64,000 nt of DNA from Polyangium sp. 15x6 (GCF_029960785.1 NZ_JASBQE010000001.1:1-64000), one strand, 5' to 3'. Positions 50,401-60,027 are shown, counted from the stretch's first letter. Made by a program: numbers and translations. Notes: generated from the letters alone by a model not told the origin.

Positions 50401-51176
50401 TTGCGGATCTGATACGGCCACGGCTCGATCCGGACACGCGTCACCGCGAGGACCGCGTCGAGGAGCCACCCCGGGCCGTCTTTCGCGATCGAGGCATCGG
50501 CGAGCGCGCGGAGCAAGGGATACGCGGGCGGGCCGTGAGGCATGTCGAGCAAATCGTCGAGCACGGCGGCGGCGAGCGGCGAGATCGGCGTCGGGCCCTT
50601 GCCTTCGAGAAAGGCGCGCGCCTCGCGAACGGCCGGCGCGAGCTCGGCGGGAATCGCCATTTGATCCCACGGGCAAAACGGCGCCCAGGCGGCCCACGCC
50701 GTCTGCACGGCCTGCCAGGGATCGGCCGCGAGCTCCTCGGCCGTGGGCCTGAGAACCCCTTTGCGATGGGGCATGTGCACATTTCGACGAATGTCCTCGA
50801 CCTGAGCGATATCGAGGACGACGGGGGCTTCGGTCGCCGCGGGCATCGCGGGTTCGTCCGTGGCTGGCGGCGGAGCGCTCGCCACTTTCGGGGCCGGGGG
50901 CGGCGTTGCGCTCGGCTCCGCGGGCGCGGCGGCGGCCTTTTTGGGAGCCGGGGCCGTCGACGCGTCCGGTGCCGCGACCTCGACGTATCCTTTTTTGGTC
51001 TTCTCGGCGACGAGCTTGTCGTGCTCGGTCTGGGCCTTCTGATCGCTCGGAAAGTCCTTGACCTGGCTTTGACCGGCCGTGCCGATCTTGCCCCACTGGA
51101 TCGAGAGTTGCGAGCCATCACGCTCGATCTGCCAGAACTTCTTCGAGGCCCCTTCCACGAACTCGAACCGACGCAT
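47448..51176 (-). CDS. WGR-domain, DUF4132-containing protein (YehI/MolR-like), first gene of the operon
   Basis: 1,242 residues. Residues 1-70 are a WGR domain (MRRFEFVEGASKKFWQIE, SIQWGKIGTAGQSQ), a fold that in PARPs contacts DNA ends. An Ala/Pro linker follows. The long middle part is HEAT-like helical repeat sequence, and the C-terminal ~250 residues match DUF4132 (ITRLELAMCAERRWEVNSF, LVRRLVWGVYTEEGKYLNAF, GIVHPLALPDATRAAFGQIL, PFPQIGRDTY, GEVYVSKNRDGFKLGEL). E. coli YehI has the same architecture (about 1,210 residues) and its gene is adjacent to yehLMPQ. ATG 51176 is the WGR start. It is divergent from the CHAT protease gene with a 50-base gap, so both promoters must lie in or near that gap. 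Confidence 0.9.
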   Translation of the reverse strand: MRRFEFVEGASKKFWQIERDGSQLSIQWGKIGTAGQSQVKDFPSDQKAQTEHDKLVAEKTKKGYVEVAAPDASTAPAPKKAAAAPAEPSATPPPAPKVASAPPPATDEPAMPAATEAPVVLDIAQVEDIRRNVHMPHRKGVLRPTAEELAADPWQAVQTAWAAWAPFCPWDQMAIPAELAPAVREARAFLEGKGPTPISPLAAAVLDDLLDMPHGPPAYPLLRALADASIAKDGPGWLLDAVLAVTRVRIEPWPYQIRNKEAKEFSGFSLYKETSGPFELDTNGTPTFAFYTQNLPDDTYGALIAAITTRWPTLSYWQKRLALALIPDHTPLADALGEEWLACDGHVEGYVRPTWDKDGIKPEFRFAYSRPILLKLAKKTVAMSFSGGYLGGYLWTLLDLCGADVVPVCRIHCDNADYAGIIVEGLQVATHVIGPETASLMVSQLAQKREIAQVAEEWLAKNPALAVAPLADAIAAASTLGDRAASVFLGIDRAHPGLADKIDLRPAARTAVQKLREKMAPRPDASPTELPRILLDPPWISGRWSTALPLVVRVAMQPYAEVLHDAYGELSQAKADREQTRKHTKTSFEEASENINHRWVGKYVSGRMSELSDADVKRAFAEWPAKAWDAGYGLLVPLVVLGVDAIGGYPRIASANAAHFASALADVVESPRLATFFAHARTLKSARKSAERWFTKFPKAAATGLIPTAVGPHSKAREHAEEAVRFLVAKGHGEIVREAAESYGSEVEAAVKAVLSTDPRDRFPAKLPKIGDWAKPEALPTLLVAGRAKGLPRSAVEALLVMLAISTPENVYAGLEDVFTVCDPASLEEFSWALFNEWQRAGAPSKEAWGFQQLGLLGGDSVARKLTPLIRAWPGENLQARAVSGLDILARIGSDLALMHLNGIAQKVKFKGLQEKARAKMDEVAQNRGLSADELADRLVPDLDLDEDGSRTLDFGARQFRVGFDEALKPYVVDGSGKTLSDLPKPGKSDDAAKAKEADTTWKTLKKDVKAIAQNQITRLELAMCAERRWEVNSFRALFLEHPLLVHLVRRLVWGVYTEEGKYLNAFRVAEDSSLADADDAAFDLPDNALVGIVHPLALPDATRAAFGQILGDYGILQPFPQIGRDTYAPTSAEATDNSIKRRAGQFVPVGKLLGLVERGWRKGEPQDAGWIWDMEKRLPGGVVATLALRTGISADMQYTEPKQEIGEVYVSKNRDGFKLGELTPVVFSELVRDLVQLGSAS

Positions 51177-51226
51177 GGCGCGGGAGGCTACCACGCGCGC
51201 GGCGAGCGATGGTAGAACCTCCCGTG

Positions 51227-54070
51227 ATGCGTCGCCTCGCGAACGTCGCTTTCGCCCTCGCCCTCGCCCTCGGCACGCTCTCGGGAGGGGCCGCGCGCGC
51301 GGACGCCCCCGCGAAGCCCGCCGCGGCGCTCTCCGACGACGAGACGATCGAAAAGGACGTCGAGGCGCTCTACGGCGCGGGGAAGTACGGCGAGGCGCTC
51401 GCGGCGGCGCAGAAGCTCGTGGCGCTGCGCGAGCAGAAGTACGGCAAAGAGCATCCGAAGACGGGCTCGGCGCTGTCCGATCTCGGCGGGATGTACCTCG
51501 CGACGGGCGATTACCCGAAGGCCGAAGGGTTTTTGCGGCGCGCAGTCGAGATTCTGGAGGCGACGAAGGGGCCCGACGATCTGCTCGCCACGGCGGTCGG
51601 CAACCTCGGCACGTTGCTCAAGAAAAAGGGTGATACGAAGGGCGCGGAGAAGGCCTACGAGCGCGCCATCGCCCTCGAAGAGAAGGGCGGCGCGGCGCGC
51701 GAATCGGCTCTCGGGACGGTGTTCGCGAATCTCGCCGGGCTTTACATGGCGAGCGGGAGATTGGCCCAGGCCGAGAAGCTGTTTTTGCGAGCGATCGCGC
51801 TCCACGAGAAGAATGGCCCCGAACGTTCGCTCCTCATCGACGTCGGCAGCCTCGGCGCGCTGTATCGAGGCATGGGGCGCTACGACAAGGCCGCCGAGCA
51901 GTACAACCGCGCCCTGCCGCTCGCCCAGCGTGTGCACGGGACGAACCACCCCGACGTGGGACGGCTGTACCACAACATCGCGGTGTTCTTGACGGGGTCG
52001 AGTCAGAAAGATCTCGCCGAGGAGCATTATCGAAAGGCCGAGTCGATCCTCGCGAGGACGCTCGGGCCCCGGCACCCCGATCTCGCCTCGGTTTATAGCG
52101 ACTGGGCGCTCCTGCGGACGCGGATCGACTGGAAGCAGGCCATCGATCTGTACGAGAAGGCGCTCGACGTCGAGGAGCCATGGCTGGAGAGCGCCCTCGT
52201 CGGCGGCTCGGAAGAGGACAAGACGCTGTATGCGTCGCGCCTCGAGACGATCATGGATCGGGTGGTCTCGTTCGAATACGCGAGCAATGGCCTCGGCCGG
52301 CCGGAGGTCGCGCGCCTCGCCTTCGGCGCGGTGCTGCGCAACAAGGCGCGCGTGCTCGAAGCGTCGGCCGCGCACGTGAACGCATTGCGCGAGCGCATGA
52401 GCCCCGAGGATCGCAAATTGCTGGACGAGCTCGCCCGTGTGCGTGGCGCGTACGCGGCCGCCATGACGCGAGGGCCACGCGGAATGACGGTGGACGAGCA
52501 CAACGCCGAGACGGATCGGCTCCGCGCCGAGGCCGACGCGATCGAGGCGCGGATCGCCGAGCACAGCGCCGGATATCGCCGCGGAAAGGCGAAGGTGACG
52601 GTCGAGGCCGTCGCCGCCCGCATTCCGAAGGACGCGGTGCTGATGGAGTTCGTCCGGTACCAGCCGCGCAGCGCCCATTTCTACAGCGCGGCGAGCGAAA
52701 GGCTCGGCGTGCCGAAGTACATGGCCTACGTGCTCTGGCCGGACGGGACGATCCGTCACCACCAGGTGCCGGTCAGCGCGGCCGAGGTCGATCGGAAGGT
52801 CGATATCATCCGCCGCGGTCTCGCGGATCCGAGCGCGAAGTTCCGCGATACCGGGACGCAGCTCGCGTTGCTGCACGACGTCCTCTTCGCGGAGGTCAGC
52901 GACCGACTCGCCGGGGTGAAGCACGTCTTGGTCTCGCCCGACGCGGCGCTCGCCCTGGTGCCGTTCGGCGCGCTGATCGGTCGCGACAGTAAATATTTGA
53001 TCTCGAAGTATTCGTTCACTTATCTCTCGACCGGGCGGGATCTCCTGCGGCTCGGCGCGGGCGGCGCGAAGCGGTCGGCGCCGCTGCTCGTGGCGAACCC
53101 CGATTACGATGCGCCGGGCGAGGCAGGGGCGACGGCGCTGCCGGAGGCGCCGAAAGGCGCGCTGCCCACGATTGCGCGGGTGAAGTTCACGTCGCTGCCG
53201 GGCACGGCGGAGGAGGCGGAGGCGATCCGGTCGCTCATGCCCGATCCGGCCGTGAAGCTCGAACGCGTCGCCACGGAGACGGCGCTGAAGCAGGTCTCCT
53301 CGCCGCGGATCCTGCACGTCGCGACGCACGGGTTTTTCCTGGGCAACGACGGCAAGGCCGGGCAAGGAAAGGCGCGCGGGCTCGAGCTCGAAATTCCGCC
53401 CGAGAACCTGCCGCAAGTCGCGTCGGAGGTGGACGGGCGCAAGCTGCCCGTGCCGCACCCGATGTTCCTCTCGGGCATCGCGCTCGCCGGCGCGAACGTG
53501 CGAAAAGGGCAGGCCGACGACGGGATCCTCACGGCGTACGAGGCGTCTTCGTTGGACCTCCAAGGAACGGAGCTCGTGGTGCTGAGCGCGTGCGAGACGG
53601 GCCTCGGCCTGCGCGCCGGGAGCGAAGGCGTGCGAGGGCTGCGTCGCGCGCTCGTGCTCGCAGGATCCGAGACACAGGTGATGAGCCTGTGGCAGGTGGA
53701 CGACGAGGCGACGCGTGACCTGATGACGAGCTACTACCAGAAGCTCTTTCGCGAAGGAAAAGGGCGCGCCGAGGCGATGCGCGAATCGCAGATCCGCCTG
53801 CTCCAGCGGCCGGGGTACGAGCACCCGTACTTCTGGGCGAGCTTCATCGTGTCCGGCGCGTGGGGGCCGCTCGAAGGCGTGATGCCCGCGAAGGGAGAAG
53901 CCGCGTCGGCGGCGCGCGGCGCCGTTCCAAAAGGCGGGGCGCGGGGCTGCGGATGCGAGGTCGCGGGGAGGAACGAGGGCACGCAGGCGGCCGGGGCCGG
54001 TGCTCTGGCGCTCTTCGCGCTCGCGGCCGCGCGCCGCATTCGTGTAGCTCGCGCGCGAGCGGGGCGATAA
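51227..54070 (+). CDS. Exported TPR-CHAT caspase-like protease with a MYXO-CTERM-type C-terminus
   Basis: 947 residues. Signal peptide MRRLANVAFALALALGTL, cleaved near ARA. Residues ~45-330 are TPRs of the 42-residue kinesin-light-chain type (YGKEHPKTGSALSDLGGMYL; VHGTNHPDVGRLYHNIAVFL). A helical linker follows, then a CHAT domain with catalytic His701 in HVATHGFF and Cys789 in VVLSACETGLG. The C-terminus is GCGCEVAG..., a hydrophobic stretch (GALALFALAAA) and RRIRVARARAGR: the Cys-motif, helix and basic tail of a MYXO-CTERM sorting signal. This predicts a surface-anchored cysteine protease. ATG 51227 is chosen for the signal peptide; ATG 51209 is possible. A possible unit with the nucleotidyltransferase gene 10 bases downstream. 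Confidence 0.88.
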   Translation: MRRLANVAFALALALGTLSGGAARADAPAKPAAALSDDETIEKDVEALYGAGKYGEALAAAQKLVALREQKYGKEHPKTGSALSDLGGMYLATGDYPKAEGFLRRAVEILEATKGPDDLLATAVGNLGTLLKKKGDTKGAEKAYERAIALEEKGGAARESALGTVFANLAGLYMASGRLAQAEKLFLRAIALHEKNGPERSLLIDVGSLGALYRGMGRYDKAAEQYNRALPLAQRVHGTNHPDVGRLYHNIAVFLTGSSQKDLAEEHYRKAESILARTLGPRHPDLASVYSDWALLRTRIDWKQAIDLYEKALDVEEPWLESALVGGSEEDKTLYASRLETIMDRVVSFEYASNGLGRPEVARLAFGAVLRNKARVLEASAAHVNALRERMSPEDRKLLDELARVRGAYAAAMTRGPRGMTVDEHNAETDRLRAEADAIEARIAEHSAGYRRGKAKVTVEAVAARIPKDAVLMEFVRYQPRSAHFYSAASERLGVPKYMAYVLWPDGTIRHHQVPVSAAEVDRKVDIIRRGLADPSAKFRDTGTQLALLHDVLFAEVSDRLAGVKHVLVSPDAALALVPFGALIGRDSKYLISKYSFTYLSTGRDLLRLGAGGAKRSAPLLVANPDYDAPGEAGATALPEAPKGALPTIARVKFTSLPGTAEEAEAIRSLMPDPAVKLERVATETALKQVSSPRILHVATHGFFLGNDGKAGQGKARGLELEIPPENLPQVASEVDGRKLPVPHPMFLSGIALAGANVRKGQADDGILTAYEASSLDLQGTELVVLSACETGLGLRAGSEGVRGLRRALVLAGSETQVMSLWQVDDEATRDLMTSYYQKLFREGKGRAEAMRESQIRLLQRPGYEHPYFWASFIVSGAWGPLEGVMPAKGEAASAARGAVPKGGARGCGCEVAGRNEGTQAAGAGALALFALAAARRIRVARARAGR

Positions 54071-54080
54071 GCTTGGCCCC

Positions 54081-55346
54081 ATGTCGCGAAGGCTCTCCGG
54101 CATGGGGGACGTCGATCCCCTCGCCGTACCTCTCCCGCATGGGACGGAGGTGACGACCCGCGTGGATCGGACGCTCGGCGAGCGTCTGGTCCCGCAAGGC
54201 GCGCTCGGACGCGTGGTCGGGTCCGGAGAGGGATTTTTCGATGTTCTCGTCGTCGGCGTGGGGACCGTGCGGTATTCGCGCGAGGAGCTCGTGCCGCGCA
54301 AGGTCGGCCAGGTGCGCTACGCGCGGCGGCGCGAGGACGCGTGGTCGGCGCTCTTGCCGTGCGTGGTGATCGACGCGGTCGTCGGGTCGCGGACGTGGGG
54401 TTTGTCGGACGAGAACTCGGACGAGGATCGGCGCGGGGTGTTCGTCTTGCCGTTCCCGTTCACGACCGGGCTCGTCGAGCCGCCGCAGGACCTCGTGTCG
54501 GAGGACGGCAGCCGCACGTACTGGGAGATGGGAAAGGCGATCCGGCAGGCGCTCCGGGCCGATCCGAACACGCTGGAGATGCTGTTCGCGGCCGCGTCGC
54601 AGCCGGCGAGCGAGAAGGACCCGATGGGCCGCTGGCTCGTCGAGGCGCGCGACGCGTTCGTCTCGGTGGAGATCCACGCGAGCTTCGGCCGTTACGCGCT
54701 CTCGCAGCTCTCGCGCCTCTCGCACGACACGCGCCTCGCCGAGCACCGCGCGATCGTGCTCGGGTGGCTGCGCGAGGATCCGACGCTCGGGCTCGACGAG
54801 GCGGCCGCGCGGCTCGCGAAGGAGACGCACATCGTGGCGCCGACGCCCGAGGACGCGATGCTCCGCGCGCGCGAGTATCTGAAGCAGCTCTATCGCTCGA
54901 TGGCCGATCAGGGCCTGCTCGAAGGGCGCGAGTGGACGGCGCTCGCCGCGTATGCGCGCGCGGGTGACGTTTCATCGTTGCCTTCGCCGCGCGAGCTCCG
55001 GCCGAAGAATGCCTACAACCTGGTGCGCCTCATCGATCTGTCGATCCGGTGGCTCCGGACGGGCGAGCCGGAGCTTCGCGTGCGGGACGAGCTCCGGCCC
55101 GTGCTGCTCGACATCAAGAAGGGGCGCGTGCCGCTCGCGGAGGTGATCACGCTGGCGGAGTCGCTCACGCCGGAGCTCGAAGCGGCGCGGCGGGAGAGCA
55201 AGCTGCCGCGGCGCGCGGACGTGCGGCGGGCCGAGATGGCTTTGCGCAGGGTCCGCGAGGAGGCCGCGCGGAGGTTTTTCGAGGGCAGGGAGGGGCCCTT
55301 CGGCAAGGACGCGCCGGCCGCGCCGGAGGCGCGCTGGGACGAATGA
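54081..55346 (+). CDS. RlaP/YcgL-type nucleotidyltransferase with an SH3-like N-terminal domain
   Basis: 421 residues. Residues ~20-78 look like a small SH3-type beta barrel (VPQGALGRVVGSGEGFFDVL, GVGTVRYSREELVPRK). From ~98 the Pol-beta nucleotidyltransferase fold shows the G-S motif VVGSRTWG (101-108) and the SDED acidic pair in NSDEDRRGVFVLP (112-124), as in predicted nucleotidyltransferases of COG3541 (RlaP). RKNAYNLVRLIDLSIRWL-like helices (here PKNAYNLVRLIDLSIRWL) follow, as usual in the family. Such enzymes have been linked to RNA repair. ATG 54081 lacks a clear SD; ATG 54102 is an alternative. A paralogue follows after seven bases. Confidence 0.83.
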   Translation: MSRRLSGMGDVDPLAVPLPHGTEVTTRVDRTLGERLVPQGALGRVVGSGEGFFDVLVVGVGTVRYSREELVPRKVGQVRYARRREDAWSALLPCVVIDAVVGSRTWGLSDENSDEDRRGVFVLPFPFTTGLVEPPQDLVSEDGSRTYWEMGKAIRQALRADPNTLEMLFAAASQPASEKDPMGRWLVEARDAFVSVEIHASFGRYALSQLSRLSHDTRLAEHRAIVLGWLREDPTLGLDEAAARLAKETHIVAPTPEDAMLRAREYLKQLYRSMADQGLLEGREWTALAAYARAGDVSSLPSPRELRPKNAYNLVRLIDLSIRWLRTGEPELRVRDELRPVLLDIKKGRVPLAEVITLAESLTPELEAARRESKLPRRADVRRAEMALRRVREEAARRFFEGREGPFGKDAPAAPEARWDE

Positions 55347-55353
55347 GGGACGA

Positions 55354-56178
55354 ATGACGAAGGAAAAGGGTGAGCAGGCGGGCAAGCTCGTAATGCAATT
55401 CGACGCTCTGCCCGACGCGCAAGCGAAGGTGGCGCGGGGCGTCCTGGAAGAAGAGGGCAAGGCGCGCGAGCACCTCGTCGTGCTCCTGAGCGGCGCGCAC
55501 GCGTACGGGTTCGCCTCGCCCGACAGCGATCTCGATCTGAAGGCGGTGCACGTGGTGTCGACGTCGCTCCTCGTGGGGCTCGAAATGGCGCCGGCCGCGC
55601 GGGATCGCATGGAGGTGATCGAGGGGGTGGAGATCGATTACACCTCGAACGAGATCGGCCCCGTGCTCGCCGGGATCGTCGGGGGAAATGGGAATTACTT
55701 GGAGCGGATCCTGGGCGCGCCCGCGCTCGTGCAGAGCCCGCTGCTCGAAGGGCTGCGCCCGCTCGTGCGCGCGGCGCTGTCGCGGCGCGTGTTCCGGCAT
55801 TACGCGGGGTTCGCCCAGAACCAGCGCAAGGCGGCCGAGGAGGAGGGCGGGACGACGGCGAAGCGCGTGCTCTACGTGCTGCGCACGGCGCTCACGGGGA
55901 CACATCTGCTCCGCGCGGGGGAGGTGGTGACGGACGTGGCGCGGCTGTTCCCCGAATACGGGTTCGAGGAGGCGAACGCGCTCGTCACGATGAAGCGCGC
56001 CGGGGAACGAACGAAGCTGTCCGCGAAGGACGCGAAGCGATTCCGCGCGAGCCTCGACCGGGCGATGCGGATGCTCGAAGAGGCGCGTGACGAATCGGTC
56101 CTGCCCGAGATGCCCAAGGACGAGGCGTTTCGCGCGCTCTCGACCTGGCTCATCGCGCTTCGCAAAGAGCGATTCTGA
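55354..56178 (+). CDS. Second RlaP-type nucleotidyltransferase
   Basis: 274 residues, a shorter relative of the preceding gene without the SH3-like part. It shows SGAHAYGFASPDSDLDLKAV: the G-[A/S]-x-x-Y-G loop (46-52, with Ala where most have Ser) and the S-D-x-D metal ligands (58-61). DYTSNEIGPVLAGIVGGNGN and YLERILGAP resemble the family's third acidic strand and following helix, and KRVLYVLRTALTGTHLL is the conserved helical region. Two adjacent paralogues with different N-termini suggest a heteromeric or two-substrate system. Convergent with the amidohydrolase gene (6-base gap). Confidence 0.83.
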   Translation: MTKEKGEQAGKLVMQFDALPDAQAKVARGVLEEEGKAREHLVVLLSGAHAYGFASPDSDLDLKAVHVVSTSLLVGLEMAPAARDRMEVIEGVEIDYTSNEIGPVLAGIVGGNGNYLERILGAPALVQSPLLEGLRPLVRAALSRRVFRHYAGFAQNQRKAAEEEGGTTAKRVLYVLRTALTGTHLLRAGEVVTDVARLFPEYGFEEANALVTMKRAGERTKLSAKDAKRFRASLDRAMRMLEEARDESVLPEMPKDEAFRALSTWLIALRKERF

Positions 56179-56184
56179 GGCGCT

Positions 56185-57945
<1,761 letters not shown>

Positions 57946-58033
57946 GGCGCCGATCATCGGCCGAAGCCCGAGGCCCTGGCAAGCGCATTCGGACCCGGCG
58001 TGCAAGGGACGCGTCTCGGACGGAGGAGCCGCG

Positions 58034-58061
58034 GGGGAGCGAGGTTTCGGCCTCGCTCCCC
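58034..58061. terminator. Strong hairpin between two minus-strand genes (terminator-like)
   Basis: Perfect 11-base arms GGGGAGCGAGG (58034-58044) and CCTCGCTCCCC (58051-58061) with a 6-base loop, 13 bases downstream of the lipoprotein stop on the minus strand. There is no T tract, so termination by itself is uncertain. Confidence 0.5.
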
Positions 58062-58073
58062 GGAGGCCGCTCT

Positions 58074-59189
58074 TTATCGGCCGCGGATGCGATCGACGAG
58101 CTCGGTGCGGATCTGCGGGTTGTGGCTGCCGCGCGGGAGGCGGTCGGGCACGATGATCGCGTAATCGGGGTGGTCCCATTGCGATCGGTCGGTCCAGGCG
58201 CTCGAGGTCACGCCGAATCGATCCCCCTGCCACTTGCCCTTGAGGTCGTACGTGTACTCGCGCGCGTCCTCGATCGTGCCCACGAAATTGTGATCGTCGA
58301 CGTGCGGGCTCGCGAGGAAGAGCCAGGTGCGGACGTGCGCGACGGTGCTGTCGTCCTCGTCCTTTTCGATCCGCGTGATCGTCTTCCACGCCGGCTCGTT
58401 CCACACCTCGGGGCCCGCGTCCTCGTCGATGATGAAGGCGCGCTTGCGGCCGATGAGCTCCGTCTCGATGACCCGGTGCAGCTCGTGGGGCCGGACGTCT
58501 TCGTAGACGTCGTCCCATTCGCCGTCGAATCGGGTGCCGACGATCGTGAGCGGCGGGACCTTCTCGTACGTCTTGAGAAGGAGCGCCTTCTGATCGGCGA
58601 CCGTGAACGTCACGTCGCCGCGCGTCACGGAGCGCGTCGGCTCGGGCTCGAGGATCGACGCCAGGGCCCACGCGTCGCAGAGACCCGACCACTGGGCCGC
58701 GCGCGGCTGGTAGAGCTCCTTGCGCTCGTAGGCCGTGGCCGACGTGCGCGTATTGGCGAATCTCTCCGCCCAGGTGTCGTATTTCTCGAGCGTCGAGAGC
58801 TCGCCGTTTTTCCCCTGGAACAGGGTGTCCTCCCAGAGCGGATACCACCAGGACGACCAGGGTTTTCTCGTCGCTTCCGCCGTGCGTTCTCCCTTCTCGA
58901 CCCAGAAAAGGGGCTGACCCGTCGCCGAGCTGCCGCCGGTGCCGCCGGTGCCGCCGGTGCCGCCGGTGCCGCCGGTGCCGCCGGTGCCGCCGGTACCACC
59001 CGTTCCGCCAGTACCGCCGCCGCCGCTTCCGTCGCGACCTCCGTTTCCACCCGTGTTGTCCGGACAATCCTCCGCCGGCTCGCAATCGGGTTCGCCGCCG
59101 CCGGTGGTCGTGGTGCCGACGACGCCGCAACCGGCGCCTACGAGGCCGATCACGAGGATGGTAGAGGTCGTCACGATGCGAATCGCCAT
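58074..59189 (-). CDS. Lipoprotein with a transglutaminase-elicitor-like domain
   Basis: 371 residues. Lipobox LVGAGC (Cys21), then a Gly-Gly-Thr repeat linker (~57-87). The catalytic-looking domain (~110-360) has AAQWSGLCDAWALASILEPE (Cys171), GDVTFTVADQKALLLKTYEK, GPEVWNEPAWK and DDHNFVGT, a set that resembles the transglutaminase-elicitor family of papain-like thiol enzymes (W-x-G-x-C-x-x-W-A, the VWNxP motif, a downstream His). It would act on proteins or peptidoglycan at the cell surface, either cross-linking or hydrolysing. The family match is by motif memory. ATG 59189 lies at the signal peptide. A terminator-like hairpin follows. Confidence 0.78.
   Translation of the reverse strand: MAIRIVTTSTILVIGLVGAGCGVVGTTTTGGGEPDCEPAEDCPDNTGGNGGRDGSGGGGTGGTGGTGGTGGTGGTGGTGGTGGTGGSSATGQPLFWVEKGERTAEATRKPWSSWWYPLWEDTLFQGKNGELSTLEKYDTWAERFANTRTSATAYERKELYQPRAAQWSGLCDAWALASILEPEPTRSVTRGDVTFTVADQKALLLKTYEKVPPLTIVGTRFDGEWDDVYEDVRPHELHRVIETELIGRKRAFIIDEDAGPEVWNEPAWKTITRIEKDEDDSTVAHVRTWLFLASPHVDDHNFVGTIEDAREYTYDLKGKWQGDRFGVTSSAWTDRSQWDHPDYAIIVPDRLPRGSHNPQIRTELVDRIRGR
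58931..59000. repeat. 9-base minisatellite coding for Gly-Gly-Thr
   Basis: About eight near-identical copies of the 9-base unit CCGCCGGTG (Gly-Gly-Thr on the minus strand), degenerating toward 59030. It lies between the lipobox and the catalytic domain of the lipoprotein and may vary in copy number by slippage without shifting the frame. Confidence 0.85.
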
Positions 59190-59235
59190 GAGCCGTCTCC
59201 TTGGATGTTTGTCCCGGAATGCTCAGGGGATTTTC

Positions 59236-59275
59236 AAAAAAGGCCAGGCGACCGGGCCACGCGGCCCGGCCGCCT
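59236..59275 (-). terminator. Rho-independent terminator (minus strand)
   Basis: Arms of 13 bases with one mismatch (59246-59258 and 59263-59275) around a 4-base loop; on the minus strand they are followed by GGCC and six T (59241-59236). It ends the transcript of the small exported protein gene at 59311-60027, 36 bases after its stop. Confidence 0.85.
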
Positions 59276-59310
59276 GACGAGCGCGCTCACTTCATGTCAG
59301 CGCGACTTGT

Positions 59311-60027
59311 TCACCGCGACTTGTGGCCGCCCGCGAGGCCCGGGAGCGACGGGAGCTGCCCGCCGATGCCCGGACGCACGCTGCCGACCTGCCCGCCCGG
59401 GATGGCCGGCTGCACGCCGCCCGGCTGCGCCGGAGCCGCCTTGCCGCCGTTCTGGACCGGAGCCACCGGCGCCGGGGCCTTCGGAGGCTCGTTCAGGAGC
59501 TGAGGCGCCGCGCACATATCGTACACGCGACCCGTCGCGGCGCGCGTGGCGAGCTGCTGGTTGCCCTTGACCGCGGTGTCGAGGCGCGCCTTGCAGAAAT
59601 CGTTCATGTTGCCCTGGAAGTTCTGGATCTCCTGGCACGAGAGCGAGAAGCTCTGCGTATAGGAGACCTGGACCTCCTTGAAGCGCGGGCACATCGTCTG
59701 CGAAACGCTCATCGGCACCGATTGGTCCTGCCGGATGATGTAATACTTGTCCGAGCTCAGCGACGCCGTGATCTGCCGCGAGTTATCCATTTCCACGCGG
59801 TCGGTCTGCTCGGCCTCCCAGACGAGCTGGGTATCCTCGCAGGTCAGCCGGATCGCGTTCGGCTGGCGCTGGCTCTGGAACGCCGCGGGATTCTGACAGG
59901 CCGACTGGAGCTGCTGCCACGAGAGCTGCTTGAGCCCCGCGTTCTGACCAGCCCCCGTCTCCGCGAAAGCCGTGGCGCCGAGAGCGAAGGTCGAGACGAG
60001 AGCGGCGGCTGCGATGTGCTTGAGCAT
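59311..60027 (-). CDS. Exported protein of unknown function
   Basis: 238 residues. Signal peptide MLKHIAAAALVSTFALGATA, cleaved near AFA. The mature part is Gln-rich (KQLSWQQLQSACQNPAAFQS) with five or more Cys, and has beta-like stretches (IRLTCEDTQLVWEAEQT; KEVQVSYTQSFSLSCQEI). The last ~55 residues are Pro/Gly/Ala-rich and probably disordered. SD GGAGGAGG lies a few bases before ATG 60027, and a terminator follows, so it is a single-gene unit that may be well expressed. No family recognised. Confidence 0.78.
   Translation of the reverse strand: MLKHIAAAALVSTFALGATAFAETGAGQNAGLKQLSWQQLQSACQNPAAFQSQRQPNAIRLTCEDTQLVWEAEQTDRVEMDNSRQITASLSSDKYYIIRQDQSVPMSVSQTMCPRFKEVQVSYTQSFSLSCQEIQNFQGNMNDFCKARLDTAVKGNQQLATRAATGRVYDMCAAPQLLNEPPKAPAPVAPVQNGGKAAPAQPGGVQPAIPGGQVGSVRPGIGGQLPSLPGLAGGHKSR

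Noticed and set aside
51188-54301. A 1,037-codon minus-strand open frame opposite the CHAT gene
   Set aside because: Arg/His-rich noise; the plus frame has signal peptide, TPRs and CHAT catalytic residues.
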